A program made the translations under genes and the position numbers. Below the pieces are notes generated by a model. It saw only the letters and a list, made by a program, of their open reading frames with translations, was not told where the DNA came from and did no database searches. A stretch of DNA of 64,000 nt from Isosphaeraceae bacterium (lineage in GTDB: Bacteria > Planctomycetota > Planctomycetia > Isosphaerales > Isosphaeraceae): assembly GCA_021324445.1 (NCBI GenBank), contig JAJPJC010000293.1, positions 1-64,000 of the forward strand, given 5' to 3'. The first letter of the stretch is position 1; each line of letters starts with the position of its first letter. Shown piece after piece: positions 16,285 to 25,047 of the stretch.

Positions 16285-17601
16285 TTACTGAGGAGGATTT
16301 CCACCAGGCTTGAGCGGGCGGAACTGCTGGGCCTGGACTGCGGCGGGCAGCGCCGCGGGTGTCGGCAGCTTGACGGACGAGCCACCGCCGGGGACGGCCC
16401 CGGACCGCGGGCTGGGGCTGGAGCCGGTGCCGTTGTCCCGGTTGCCCATCAGCTTGACGTCGCGATCGACCGCATAGCCGGAGAGCTTCTCCTCGTTGGC
16501 CTCCTTGATCTGGCCGGTCAGACGGTTCTCGAACGCGGCCGACTTGACCAGGTCCTGGAAGACCTTCTCCATGGCCTCCTTGAGCTTCACCTGGTAGATC
16601 AGCTCGTAGGTCTGCTTGCGGACCCGCTCGTCCTTCAAGCTGATCGTCTTGTTCGCCGGGACGAGTTCCTCACGGCGGAGGATGACCCAGCCCGTCTCGC
16701 CGACCTGGATCGGGCCGGTGATGTCGCCGTCCTTGGGCTTGTGGCTGGGGTCGCGGTCGTTGGGGTCGCCATCGACCAGTTGCTGGAAGGCACTGTCGGA
16801 AACGTTCTTGGGATAGGCGTGCCGGGTGATCGGCTCGGTCAAGAGGCCCCCCATCGCCTTGCTGCCGTTATCCATGGACTGCGTCTCGGCCATCTTCACG
16901 AAGCCGCCCGGGTTCTTCTGCAGCTCCTCCCAGATCCCCATGGCCTTGATCTGAGTGTTCACCAGGATCATCCGGCACCGCAGCTTCTCACCATACTGGG
17001 CTTCGAAGGCGTCCTGGAGATCCTGGGGTGTCACCTGGACCTTGCCGGAGCAGAGCTTCCGCAGAGCCAGCGCCGGGAAGATGATCTCCCGGGCGTACTG
17101 CGCCGGGCTGATGTTCCGCTCCCTGTCCAGGGTCAGCAGCCACTTCTCGCGGTCGAGCCCGAACCGCTGGGCGACGTTATCGATCTCCTCATCGATCTCG
17201 GCGCCGGTGATTTCCAGCTTCTGGCGGCGGAGGGCCTGCTCGATCAAGGTGCGGTTGATCAGGGCCTCCAGGATCTTCTTCCCCTCCCGGGCCACACACT
17301 CGTCAGCCAGTTGCTGCCGGGAGATCTCCTGGCCATTGACGATCGCGATCGCATCGGTGGGATTGACCGGGATTCGCGCCGGCCGCACGCCCGGGACCTT
17401 GACGTCGCGGAGGTCCATCGACTTCTTCACGTTCGCCATCTGCGGGTCGGGTGCGGTGGCCCGGGGTGCCGGCGGGGGTATCTGGAATCGCTGGTCGACG
17501 TCCTGCTGGGCTCGCGCCGGGCAGGCCAGCCCGATCCCGAATGCCGCCAGGGCCAACCCAACCAACTGGATCGTGCGCGTGCAATCCTGTGCGCTCTTCA
17601 C
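16285..17601 (-). CDS. Exported SurA/PrsA-like peptidyl-prolyl isomerase
   Basis: Periplasmic foldase or chaperone for exported proteins. 438 residues from the GTG at 17601, chosen because GGAG lies eight bases before it and a signal peptide follows (IQLVGLALAAFGIGLACPARAQ); a TTG 15 bases upstream is an alternative. The SurA-type N-terminal helical region contains AIAIVNGQEISRQQLADE, the usual opening of the chaperone domain. The parvulin-like domain follows (about 215-330: LRCRMILVNTQ, MAETQSMDNGSKAMGGLL, GDITGPIQVGETGWVILRRE). Helical and Pro/Gly-rich tails end the protein. Family assignment is firm. Isomerase activity versus chaperone-only action is not resolved. Confidence 0.85.
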   Translation of the reverse strand: MKSAQDCTRTIQLVGLALAAFGIGLACPARAQQDVDQRFQIPPPAPRATAPDPQMANVKKSMDLRDVKVPGVRPARIPVNPTDAIAIVNGQEISRQQLADECVAREGKKILEALINRTLIEQALRRQKLEITGAEIDEEIDNVAQRFGLDREKWLLTLDRERNISPAQYAREIIFPALALRKLCSGKVQVTPQDLQDAFEAQYGEKLRCRMILVNTQIKAMGIWEELQKNPGGFVKMAETQSMDNGSKAMGGLLTEPITRHAYPKNVSDSAFQQLVDGDPNDRDPSHKPKDGDITGPIQVGETGWVILRREELVPANKTISLKDERVRKQTYELIYQVKLKEAMEKVFQDLVKSAAFENRLTGQIKEANEEKLSGYAVDRDVKLMGNRDNGTGSSPSPRSGAVPGGGSSVKLPTPAALPAAVQAQQFRPLKPGGNPPQ

Positions 17602-17812
17602 GGAACGTCTCCCCAATTCCTTTTGTCCGTGCGGGATTCCCTCGAGTCTCGAGGCAGTCGGGGCGAGAATCTAGGGCTTCTCCCCGGATCGGTCAAGCGC
17701 AATCCTGGCGGAGTGATGCTCGAATCCTCGATCAGCTCGTACGGGAAGCTGGGAAAGTGGTGCGCGACCACGGTATGATGGTGCCGGACCGACAACGAGG
17801 AGGTGAGCCTTG

Positions 17813-19612
17813 ATGAGATCCGACGCGGCCATCATCGGGATGCTGCTGATCGGGGCGTTGGGCCGGCCGCTGCCGGCGGCCTCGCCCGCGGTGGATGCCC
17901 AGCGGTTCGCCAAGCACGTGGTGGTCGCCCAGGAGGGGCATGCAGCGGACCTGGGCCGCGAGATCCTTCGCAAGGGGGGCAACGCAGTGGACGCGGCGGT
18001 CGCCACGGCCTTCGCGCTGGCGGTGACGCTCCCCGAGGCGGGAAACCTGGGCGGCGGGGGCTTCCTGGTCGCCTACCTGGCCGATCGCCGGCAGGTCGTC
18101 ACGGTCGATTTCCGCGAGATGGCACCGGGATCGGCCAGCCCGCGGATGTACCTGGGTTCGGACGGAAAGCCCCGACCGCGCTATCGTACCGGCGCCTGGG
18201 CGGCGGCAGTGCCCGGGACGGTCCGCGGCCTGGCCTTGGCCCACGCCCGCTGGGGCCGGCGACCGTGGTCCGAGCTGGTCCAGCCGGCCGCGAGGCTGGC
18301 GCGACAGGGATTCGCCATCTCCGAAGACCTGGCCGGCTCCCTGAACCGCCAGTTGCGCCGCACCGACGAGGGGAACCGCCGCGCCGCGGCGCGGAACGAC
18401 TTCGGCCGGCTGAGGGACTACCCCGAATCGGTCGCCGCCTTCGGCAAGCCCGACGGCACACCGTGGCGGGCCGGCGACCGGCTGGTCCAGCCCGACCTGG
18501 CCGCCACGCTCGATCGGATCGCCGCCGGAGGCGCCGACGAATTCTACGGCGGCCGGACCGCTCAGCTCCTGGCCAAGTACGCCACCGAGCACGGTGGTTT
18601 CCTCACGCTCGAGGACCTCAAGAGCTACCAGGCCAAGATCCGGGAACCGGTCCACACGTCCTTCCGCGGCGCGGAGGTCTACAGCATCGGTCCGCCCTCC
18701 TCCGGCGGCGTGGTCCTCTGCCTGATGCTCGAGATCCTCGAGCGCTTCGACCTGAAGGCCGACGGCCGCGCCGCGCCCAGGACGCTCCACCGCGTCGCCG
18801 AGGCGATGCGCCGCGCCTACTTCATCCGCGCCACTCAGCTCGCCGACCCGGACTTCGTCCCGGTCCCGGTCGGCGAGCTGCTCTCCCAGCCCCAGGCCGA
18901 GAAGCTTGCCCGCTCGATCGGCGACCACGCCACTCCCAGCGCCGCGCTCGCCCCCTTCCCCATCCAGGCCGCCGAGGCCGATCACACCACTCACCTCTCG
19001 GTGCTCGACCAGGCCGGCAATGCCGTGGCTCTGACCTACACCCTGGAGGACTCCTACGGCGCCAAGTGCGTGGTCGCCGGCGCCGGTTTCCTGCTCAACA
19101 ACGAGATGGGCGACTTCAACCTGATCCCCGACCGGACCGACACCCGCGGCGGGATCGGGACTCCCGCGAACCGGATCCAGCCCCACAAGCGAATGCTCAG
19201 TTCCCAGACACCCACCCTGGTGCTGAAACACGGCCGCGTCCGGGCGGTGACCGGCTCCCCCGGGGGCCGGACCATCCCCAATACCACCCTCTGGGTCGTG
19301 CTCAACCTGCTGGAGTTCGACCTGGACCCGACGGCCGCGGTCGCCGCACCAAGGACGCATCATCAGTGGTTCCCCGACACGCTGAGCCTGGAAGGTCGAG
19401 CCTGGCCCAAGTCCACGCTCGAGGCGCTGGCAGCCCTGGGGCATCGGGTGCGACTGGTCGATCACCAGGGCGTTGCCAACACGATCGTCGTCGACCCCGA
19501 CCCCGACCCCGGTCCCGGCACGGGCGGCCAGGCTGAGCGGCTCGGGCCCCGGCCCCGCCTCCACGGCGTCCCCGACCGCCGCCGGACCACCTCCAAGGCA
19601 TCCGGCGATTAA
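17813..19612 (+). CDS. ggt: Gamma-glutamyltransferase
   Basis: An N-terminal nucleophile hydrolase that cleaves gamma-glutamyl bonds, classically of glutathione, in the periplasm. 599 residues from the ATG at 17813, which follows GAGGAGG by about eight bases. A signal peptide is present (AAIIGMLLIGALGRPLPAAS). The large-subunit part has the family opening VVVAQEGHAADLGREILRKG, then GGNAVDAAVATAFALAV and GNLGGGGFLVAY. The self-processing site is DHTTHLSVLDQAGNAVALT, where the second Thr is the expected new N-terminal nucleophile of the small subunit. The small subunit keeps LLNNEMGDFN and MLSSQTPTLV. The last 40 residues are a Pro/Arg-rich extension. Divergent from the foldase gene. Confidence 0.95.
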   Translation: MRSDAAIIGMLLIGALGRPLPAASPAVDAQRFAKHVVVAQEGHAADLGREILRKGGNAVDAAVATAFALAVTLPEAGNLGGGGFLVAYLADRRQVVTVDFREMAPGSASPRMYLGSDGKPRPRYRTGAWAAAVPGTVRGLALAHARWGRRPWSELVQPAARLARQGFAISEDLAGSLNRQLRRTDEGNRRAAARNDFGRLRDYPESVAAFGKPDGTPWRAGDRLVQPDLAATLDRIAAGGADEFYGGRTAQLLAKYATEHGGFLTLEDLKSYQAKIREPVHTSFRGAEVYSIGPPSSGGVVLCLMLEILERFDLKADGRAAPRTLHRVAEAMRRAYFIRATQLADPDFVPVPVGELLSQPQAEKLARSIGDHATPSAALAPFPIQAAEADHTTHLSVLDQAGNAVALTYTLEDSYGAKCVVAGAGFLLNNEMGDFNLIPDRTDTRGGIGTPANRIQPHKRMLSSQTPTLVLKHGRVRAVTGSPGGRTIPNTTLWVVLNLLEFDLDPTAAVAAPRTHHQWFPDTLSLEGRAWPKSTLEALAALGHRVRLVDHQGVANTIVVDPDPDPGPGTGGQAERLGPRPRLHGVPDRRRTTSKASGD

Positions 19613-19957
19613 TCTTCCTTGGCCGTTGGCCGTTGGCCGTCGTAGGAGCTCCCGCTCCGGTGCGTCGTCGCTGCCCCACTTCGAGTGCCCTGTCGTTCGC
19701 GGATCGGGCTTGTCGGGCCGCGTCAGCGAACCGCGGACCACGGACCAAGTGAAGTTGTTTTTCTGCAACGCTCCACGGGGGATGCGCGGCACGAATGGCG
19801 ATTTGCGCCGTAAAGAATCCAGAGCGAGGGTCCGTGCCCCGGCCCCGGGGTCAAGCAGTGGCACCGGCGAGGGGTCCAACGTGGGTGATGCGTCCGGGAA
19901 ACCCGGCGAAACTCCTCGAGGTCTCGAGCCTGCGACGTGGTACCAGGAGCAGAGGAG
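19613..19957. other. Intergenic region
   Basis: About 345 bases between the gamma-glutamyltransferase and the small hypothetical gene. It opens with three tandem copies of TTGGCCG near 19620-19640. No gene or clear promoter pair was recognised. Confidence 0.4.
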
Positions 19958-20179
19958 ATGACGACACGTTCTCATTCTCAGGGTCATTCCGAGAGTCCGC
20001 TGGTCCTGCTGCGGGTCAGTGATGGGACGTTCCACATGCACCGCTCGTTCAGCGATTTCGAGCGGGCGATCCACAGTGCCGAGGCGTATGCCGGAGCCGG
20101 TTTCAATGTGGCGATGATCTCGGCGACCGGCCGGTTCTTGATGGGGTTCGACCCCCGCCGACAACGGGTCGCGGTCTGA
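19958..20179 (+). CDS. Small hypothetical protein
   Basis: A 73-residue protein from the ATG at 19958, preceded by AGGAG at eight bases, a good ribosome site. The sequence has a compact alpha/beta look: PLVLLRVSDGTFHMHRSFSD, then a helix DFERAIHSAEAYAGAG, then FNVAMISATGRFLMGFDPRR. No signal peptide, membrane segment or catalytic motif is present. It lies upstream of HU on the same strand with 240 bases between them, so it is probably separately expressed. Family not recognised; the strong start signal and codon pattern argue that it is real. Confidence 0.65.
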   Translation: MTTRSHSQGHSESPLVLLRVSDGTFHMHRSFSDFERAIHSAEAYAGAGFNVAMISATGRFLMGFDPRRQRVAV

Positions 20180-20203
20180 GCCCGACGGCCCGGTACTGGG
20201 CCA

Positions 20204-20321
20204 TTTTCCCCGAGAAAACCGCCCTCCGGCCGAGTTCCCCTCAAAAAACCGCGGATTTTCCGGCGAAAAACGCAGTTCCCCCCTGCTTTTCCTGGATGTT
20301 TTCGGAATAATCGTCGAAAAC
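20204..20321. promoter_or_regulatory. Three TTTTC/GAAAA dyads upstream of HU
   Basis: Dyads at 20204-20218 (TTTTC-CCCGA-GAAAA), 20256-20269 (TTTTC-CGGC-GAAAA) and 20298-20321 (GTTTTCG, ten bases, CGAAAAC) lie in the 240 bases before the HU gene. Between them are further TTCCCC and AAAAACCGC-like blocks. The clustering suggests multiple protein-binding sites or an autoregulatory region for HU. Confidence 0.4.
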
Positions 20322-20421
20322 GATCATCAGAAGGCTCGGTCCTCATCCTGTGCGGGCGAGGCCGAACCGAACCGCATTCGCAATGGCGAGGCCGCGTTCT
20401 CAGACAGGAGGGTACCCGTCC

Positions 20422-20793
20422 ATGGCCAAGAAAGCCGCACCCAGGGCCGCCGAACCGAAGGCCGGCTCCTCGACAGGCGACAAGGGAGGCACCCGCAAGG
20501 CGACCAAGGGGGAGATCTACGCGAGGCTGGCGGAGCACAGCGGCCTGACGAAGAAGCAGGTCGCCAGCGTCTTCGAGGGGTTGACCGAGTTGATCAAGGA
20601 GCAATTGGGCAAGAAGGGCCCCAAGGAATTCACGGTCCCCGGCTTGCTCAAGCTCAAGGTCGTCCACAAGCCGGCGACCAAGGCCAAGCAAGGGATCAAC
20701 CCCTTCACCAAGGAACCGATGATGTACAAGGCGAAGCCGGCGCGCAACGTCGTCAAGGCGCTGGTGCTGAAGTCGCTCAAAGAAATGGTCTGA
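20422..20793 (+). CDS. HU-family DNA-binding protein
   Basis: A 123-residue nucleoid protein that bends DNA as a dimer. The ATG at 20422 has AGGAGGG nine bases upstream; earlier in-frame starts lack one. An N-terminal Ala/Lys-rich tail (AKKAAPRAAEPKAGS) precedes the HU fold: TKGEIYARLAEHSGLTKKQV and VFEGLTELIKEQLGKKGP form the helical body, then beta strands with FTVPGLLKLKVVHKPA. The DNA arm region contains INPFTKEPMMYKAKPARNVV, close to the canonical GxNPxTGE..xIxA. The basic tail is unusual compared with E. coli HU but is known in other high-GC bacteria. Convergent with the TIM-barrel gene across a long inverted repeat. Confidence 0.93.
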   Translation: MAKKAAPRAAEPKAGSSTGDKGGTRKATKGEIYARLAEHSGLTKKQVASVFEGLTELIKEQLGKKGPKEFTVPGLLKLKVVHKPATKAKQGINPFTKEPMMYKAKPARNVVKALVLKSLKEMV

Positions 20794-20822
20794 ACCGCAG
20801 AGTGGTCAGTGGTCGGAACGGA

Positions 20823-20898
20823 GCGAGGAGCGAGTGGCGCGGAGCGAGCGACGACCGGAAAACCCTTCCCCTCTCGCTCCGCGCCACTCGCTCCTCGC
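20823..20898. repeat. 26-bp perfect inverted repeat between convergent genes
   Basis: Arms at 20823-20848 and 20873-20898 are perfectly complementary over 26 bases, with a 24-base loop. The sequence is a GCGAGGAGCGAG-type low-complexity unit. The right arm reaches the stop codon of the minus-strand gene. It could act as a bidirectional transcription stop for HU and the TIM-barrel gene, or be a copy of a dispersed palindromic repeat. Confidence 0.8.
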
Positions 20899-23831
20899 TA
20901 CTTTTCCCCCACGACCAGTTCCCAGTGGAAGCCGGGGCGGCTGCCGTCGAGATCGAGGGCGACCCCCTGGCCCCCGGGGAGGGCTTCGAGCCGGGCTGGG
21001 CCGACCCGCTCGCCGGCGTTGTTGAGCACGAAACCCCGCACCGGCCCCTGGTGTCGCCAGACGACGCGCGCCCGGACGGGCTCGCTGAGGAACGGGGGGC
21101 GGCCCGGGTCGGCGACCGCATGCCGCCAGGCATCGACCCAGCGGAAGCCGGTCGGCTCCACGCGCGCCACGGCGGTGACCAGCAACCGCTTCGCCGTGGC
21201 GATCGGCTCCGGCCCGATCGAGCTGACGGCCAGGACGGCCATCGGATTTTCGATCGCGAGATCCAGGTGGTCGAACCGCTCGGGCTTGCCGCCGGCCCAG
21301 CCGGCCAGCGCCTGGGTGTACGGCGTGTCGACCACCAGCCGGCCGCGACGCGGGTCCCAGCCGGTGATCGCCCGGCGTGCCGCGCGGCCGACGGTCCGCC
21401 CGGGGACCTCGACCGGGCGTGCGCCACGCTGCGGCCGGGCCGTGGTCACGCCGCGGTAGAACAGCGAGGCCGCGTGCGGCCAGAAGGCGTAGATGTGCGG
21501 GCTGCCGTTGACGACCTCCGCGAGCTGGAAGACGTCCTCGCCGCCGACCGTACCGGCGGGCCCCTCGCCCCAGGTCATGGGATAGAGGAAAATCCCGCGC
21601 CGGACCAGGGCATCCCAGTCTTCGACGACCGCGGTGTAGACCCCCAGGAGGTGGTCGGCCGCCTCGGTCGATGCCGACCACGCCCCGCGGGTCTGGTTGC
21701 ACCACTGGCCCACCACGTACGGCCGATCGGTGCGGCGCTTGAGATTGGCCAGACCCGCCAGGCCGCCGTCGAGGCTCCAGAGCATGGAGCGGACCTCCGG
21801 CGAGACCCACGTCGGGGCGGCCCAGAACAACCGGTCATCGATCAGGTCCAGCCCCGGGCCAGCCTGGGCATGGGCGAACTCGGGTTCGCGCCGCCAATGC
21901 GAGACCCCGGCGATCGGCACGCGGAGCTTCTCCTGCCGCAGGGCATCCGCCATCCGCCGAGAGTGGTCCGCCTCGACCAACTCCCAGAGCCGCCGCCCCG
22001 CGACGCCGCCCGGAGCCTTCTCGGCCAGGTCATGCCACGCCCTGGCGTAGGCCGGCGGCAGGGCGTCGGGCTGTTCGATCAGGTTGAACAGCGAGATCTC
22101 GCCGGCCAGGGTCACCCAGGCCAGGGCGGGATCGTCCCGCAACGCCAGGCCGGTCTCGGGATTGATGTGCTCGAGCACGGCGCGCGCCGTCGCCAGGGCG
22201 AGCTTGCCGATGGTGGGGTCAAACTCGGCCGCCGGCCCGCCCCCCGGGGGCAGCAGTCCGGGGACGGCCACTCCATCCCCCGATCGGAACCGGCGGCCTG
22301 CCTGGAGCTCGAGCGCGACCGAGATCCCCCGCGCCTTCAGCGCGGCGACCAGATGGTCCAGACGAGCCAGGGCCTCGGGGTCGAACGCCTGGGTGTCCTC
22401 GCGCGTATCGTCGATCAGGCTGCGGTCTGGTCCCAGCGGCAGGTCGAGCTCGCCCAGCCGCACGAGGTTGAGGCCGGAGCGGGCCAGGCGGTCGGCCAGG
22501 GCGTCCGCTCGCTCGGGCTCCACGAACGCCGCCGGCGGGATCAGGCTGACGCCGAGGAACCGCGCGCGCCCCTCCTGGCCATACGCCAACCGTCCGTCCT
22601 TGACCGTCACGAAACCGCCGCGCCCCGCCGGCCGCGGCACCAGGAACGAGACGTCCAGCGCGGAGCCGGCCGCGATCGTGGGCGACGGCGCAACGGGGAG
22701 CCAATTCGTCGTGTCGTCGGCGACATGGTAAGGAGTCCACCATCCGGCCTGGGGGTCGGGGAAGGTCGTCACGCGGACATCGTCGATCCGCAGCGCGCCG
22801 ACCGAATCGATCTTGTCAATCTGGAGGACGGCCCGGACCGCGCCGGGTGGGACGGCCACGCGCACCGGATCGATCCGCCAGCCGCGGGTTCCCGTCCAGC
22901 GGATGAAGATGTTGCCGCCGCTGTGGCGTTCCAGCGGAGTACCGAACATGTCGAGGAAGAAGAACCGGCCGGTCGCACCCTCGGCACCCCGCAGACCGGT
23001 GCATCGGGCCGCGATCGCGACCTCCAGCTCCTGGAACGGCTCGATCGGGATCGCCAGGCCCGCCATCGCCCGCGACCCGCCTCGAGTCAGCTCCAGCGCC
23101 GCCGCCGATTGGAAGCCCGGAAAGACGCGCCGGGCCTCCCGCTCGACCATCCAGGAAGTCGGAGCCGGGTCGCCCAGCTCGAAATCGCCGTTGACGACCA
23201 GGTTCGTGGTCGGGGCTCCCCCTACCGGCACGAGCTCGAACGTCAGCCCGTCGATGTCCAGGGTCCCGGTCGCGCCCAGCAACCCCACCGACATGATCGC
23301 ATCCTTGGTGCCCGGTGGAACGGCGAATCGCTTGACGACCCGGGTCCAGCGATTGCCGACGGAATGGGTCCACGGGCCAAGGCTTCCTCGACCCAGCGCG
23401 CGGAGCTCATCGCCGAGGAAGTCGATGAGCAAACTGGGCTCCTCACCGGTCCGCTGGCCGAGCTGGATATTCTCCGCGCGGACCCACAGGCCCAGCACGA
23501 TCGCCTCGGTCTTGCGACCGTCGACCCCGAAGGCGCGGCTGAGCCGAGCCGGCCGGCCTGGCCGGTCCGTGGCGAACCGCATGAAGTGAGGGCCGGCGGC
23601 GGGGGCCCCTCCCTCGGACATCCAGACCGCGTCGCGGGCATTGTACCAGCCGTCGGGCACGCCGTCCTGGTTCGAGTCGGTCTCCAGGTCGTCCCGCGGC
23701 GGCGGACCCTTCCGCTCGATCAGCTCCTCCTGGGCGGCGGCCGGGCGGACCGCCGCCGGCATCCCCCACGTCCCGGCCAGGATGACCAGGAGCCGCACCA
23801 TCCCGGCGACCCGGCGACCCGACGTCTTCAC
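20898..23831 (-). CDS. Large exported protein with jelly-roll and TIM-barrel (GH5-like) domains
   Basis: A 977-residue exported protein, probably acting on carbohydrate. The GTG at 23831 is used because GGAGGAGGAA sits seven bases upstream and a signal peptide follows (VAGMVRLLVILAGTWGMPAA). The first 400 residues look like beta-sandwich carbohydrate-binding modules (NLVVNGDFELGDPAPTSWM, then IDKIDSVGALRIDDVRV). The central part resembles a cellulase-type barrel: SGLNLVRLGELDLPLGPDRS, FDPEALARLDHLVAALKARG, and WCNQTRGAWSAS. Catalytic glutamates were not assigned. The C-terminal part is beta-rich. The next gene in the same direction, upstream, encodes an exported PCMT. Call rests on fold-like patterns; the substrate is unknown. 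Confidence 0.7.
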   Translation of the reverse strand: MKTSGRRVAGMVRLLVILAGTWGMPAAVRPAAAQEELIERKGPPPRDDLETDSNQDGVPDGWYNARDAVWMSEGGAPAAGPHFMRFATDRPGRPARLSRAFGVDGRKTEAIVLGLWVRAENIQLGQRTGEEPSLLIDFLGDELRALGRGSLGPWTHSVGNRWTRVVKRFAVPPGTKDAIMSVGLLGATGTLDIDGLTFELVPVGGAPTTNLVVNGDFELGDPAPTSWMVEREARRVFPGFQSAAALELTRGGSRAMAGLAIPIEPFQELEVAIAARCTGLRGAEGATGRFFFLDMFGTPLERHSGGNIFIRWTGTRGWRIDPVRVAVPPGAVRAVLQIDKIDSVGALRIDDVRVTTFPDPQAGWWTPYHVADDTTNWLPVAPSPTIAAGSALDVSFLVPRPAGRGGFVTVKDGRLAYGQEGRARFLGVSLIPPAAFVEPERADALADRLARSGLNLVRLGELDLPLGPDRSLIDDTREDTQAFDPEALARLDHLVAALKARGISVALELQAGRRFRSGDGVAVPGLLPPGGGPAAEFDPTIGKLALATARAVLEHINPETGLALRDDPALAWVTLAGEISLFNLIEQPDALPPAYARAWHDLAEKAPGGVAGRRLWELVEADHSRRMADALRQEKLRVPIAGVSHWRREPEFAHAQAGPGLDLIDDRLFWAAPTWVSPEVRSMLWSLDGGLAGLANLKRRTDRPYVVGQWCNQTRGAWSASTEAADHLLGVYTAVVEDWDALVRRGIFLYPMTWGEGPAGTVGGEDVFQLAEVVNGSPHIYAFWPHAASLFYRGVTTARPQRGARPVEVPGRTVGRAARRAITGWDPRRGRLVVDTPYTQALAGWAGGKPERFDHLDLAIENPMAVLAVSSIGPEPIATAKRLLVTAVARVEPTGFRWVDAWRHAVADPGRPPFLSEPVRARVVWRHQGPVRGFVLNNAGERVGPARLEALPGGQGVALDLDGSRPGFHWELVVGEK

Positions 23832-23908
23832 GAGCGGATTCCTCCTCCAGAGATGGCCCGGAGCTCCGAGCCGGATGCTCACGGCCCGTTCCGCCGGCCG
23901 AAACCTGG

Positions 23909-24712
23909 TCAATCTTTGGGCGCCTCTTTCTTCGCGGCCCGGGCGGCGGCCGCCTCGCGCTGCGCCCGACCGGTCATCGGGACGAACAGGGTCGGCTTGA
24001 GCGCCCGCTGAGTGAGCCGGCCGCCCTGCTTCTCGACCAGGTAGACGGTCTGATCGAAGCGTGTCCCCAGGGGGATCACCATCCGGCCGCCATCCTTGAG
24101 CTGCTCGATCAGCGGCTGCGGGATCTTCTCGGGGGCGCACGTGACGATGATGGCATCGAACGGGGCCGCCTCCGGCCAGCCCTCGTAGCCGTCGCCGACC
24201 CGGGTATGGATGTTGGTATAGCCCAGTTCCTTGTGGACCTTGGTCGCGCGGTCGCTGAGTGTCTTGTGGATCTCGACCGAGTACACCTCCTTGACCAGCC
24301 GCGAGAGGATCGCCGACTGGTAACCCGATCCGGTCCCCACCTCGTAGACGCGGTCGCTGGGCTTGGGATCAAGGACCTCGGTCATGAAGGCCACATCATA
24401 AGGCGGGGTAATCGTCTGACCCTCACCGATGGGAATCGACTCGTCGTCGTACGCCTGGCGGTGCGTCTTCGGTGGAAGGAAGCGGTGTCGGGGTACGGTG
24501 CGGAACGCCTCGAGCACTCTCGGGTTCTTGATTCCATGTTCGACGAGATGGCGCTGCACCATCTGGTTGCGGGCCGCGGCGTAGCGGTCCCCCGCACTCG
24601 ACGACCGGGGTCCGGCGGTCTTTCCCGGCTGCGCATCCTGCGCCCGCGCGACGAAGCCACAGCCGGCCGCCAGGGCCAGACTCAAACCGATCCGGACGAG
24701 AGTATGCTGCAT
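23909..24712 (-). CDS. pcm: Exported protein-L-isoaspartate O-methyltransferase
   Basis: Methylates isoaspartyl residues in damaged proteins using S-adenosylmethionine. 267 residues from the ATG at 24712 (GAGGA eight bases upstream). The PCMT signature is complete: MVQRHLVEHGIKNPRVLEAF, VPRHRFLPP, the QTITPPYDVAFMTEVL block, motif I VYEVGTGSGYQSAIL, and the post-motif DGYEGWPEAAPFDAIIVTCA. An N-terminal signal peptide (VRIGLSLALAAGCGFVARAQ) suggests export, unusual because the cofactor is cytoplasmic. The C-terminus is a short Ala/Lys-rich tail. It lies 77 bases upstream of the TIM-barrel gene and probably shares its transcript. A 20-bp palindrome starts 20 bases before it. Confidence 0.9.
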   Translation of the reverse strand: MQHTLVRIGLSLALAAGCGFVARAQDAQPGKTAGPRSSSAGDRYAAARNQMVQRHLVEHGIKNPRVLEAFRTVPRHRFLPPKTHRQAYDDESIPIGEGQTITPPYDVAFMTEVLDPKPSDRVYEVGTGSGYQSAILSRLVKEVYSVEIHKTLSDRATKVHKELGYTNIHTRVGDGYEGWPEAAPFDAIIVTCAPEKIPQPLIEQLKDGGRMVIPLGTRFDQTVYLVEKQGGRLTQRALKPTLFVPMTGRAQREAAAARAAKKEAPKD

Positions 24713-24731
24713 CTTGAGAGTCCTCACGAAC

Positions 24732-24790
24732 GTAGGTCAGGCTGTCCAGCCGGACGTTCCCAGGCTCTCAGGCTGGACAGCCTGACCTAC
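24732..24790. repeat. Palindromic repeat, copy 1
   Basis: Perfect 20-base arms, GTAGGTCAGGCTGTCCAGCC (24732-24751) and its complement (24771-24790), around a 19-base spacer. It lies immediately upstream of the exported PCMT gene. A closely related palindrome occurs 297 bases further on, so this looks like a dispersed REP-type element rather than a unique site. Confidence 0.8.
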
Positions 24791-24951
24791 AGATGAGACC
24801 CCTATCATACAACGAACCAGCCCGGTGGTGCACAAGCATTCGATCGGAGGTGTTCCCAGGAAGGATGCGGCGTCGGTCCATCCACCCGGTGGCTCCGCGG
24901 GGTGGTCGGTGAACGACCCGGGGTTTTTCGCGAACCCCCGCGGATTATCGC

Positions 24952-24980
24952 TTGGTGGGCTGGGGCTCCAGCGGTATAAT
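24952..24980 (+). promoter_or_regulatory. Sigma-70-type promoter for the small exported protein gene
   Basis: TTGGTG (24952-24957), a 17-base spacer and TATAAT (24975-24980). It faces the gene starting at 25153 and puts copy 2 of the palindrome in the 5' untranslated region. Confidence 0.5.
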
Positions 24981-25047
24981 TCCTCACGCAGTCAGGACCG
25001 AGATTCGATCGTAACCTCTTACCCCGGCAAGGAAGAACCTCGCGTAG

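Noticed and set aside
19620-19640. Tandem TTGGCCG repeats
   Set aside because: Only three seven-base copies in non-coding DNA; too short to support a function.
17732-20164. Minus-strand open frame of 810 codons opposite the gamma-glutamyltransferase gene
   Set aside because: It mirrors the codon-position GC bias of a clear enzyme gene, and its translation is Gly/Arg/Gln-rich with no motifs.
20141-20165. tRNA T-arm-like GGGGTTCGACCCCC
   Set aside because: No acceptor, D or anticodon arms around it; it encodes GFDPR in the small hypothetical protein.
20802-24011. Plus-strand open frame of more than 1,000 codons opposite the TIM-barrel gene
   Set aside because: The opposite strand has a signal peptide, a ribosome site and recognisable domains; this frame is its shadow.
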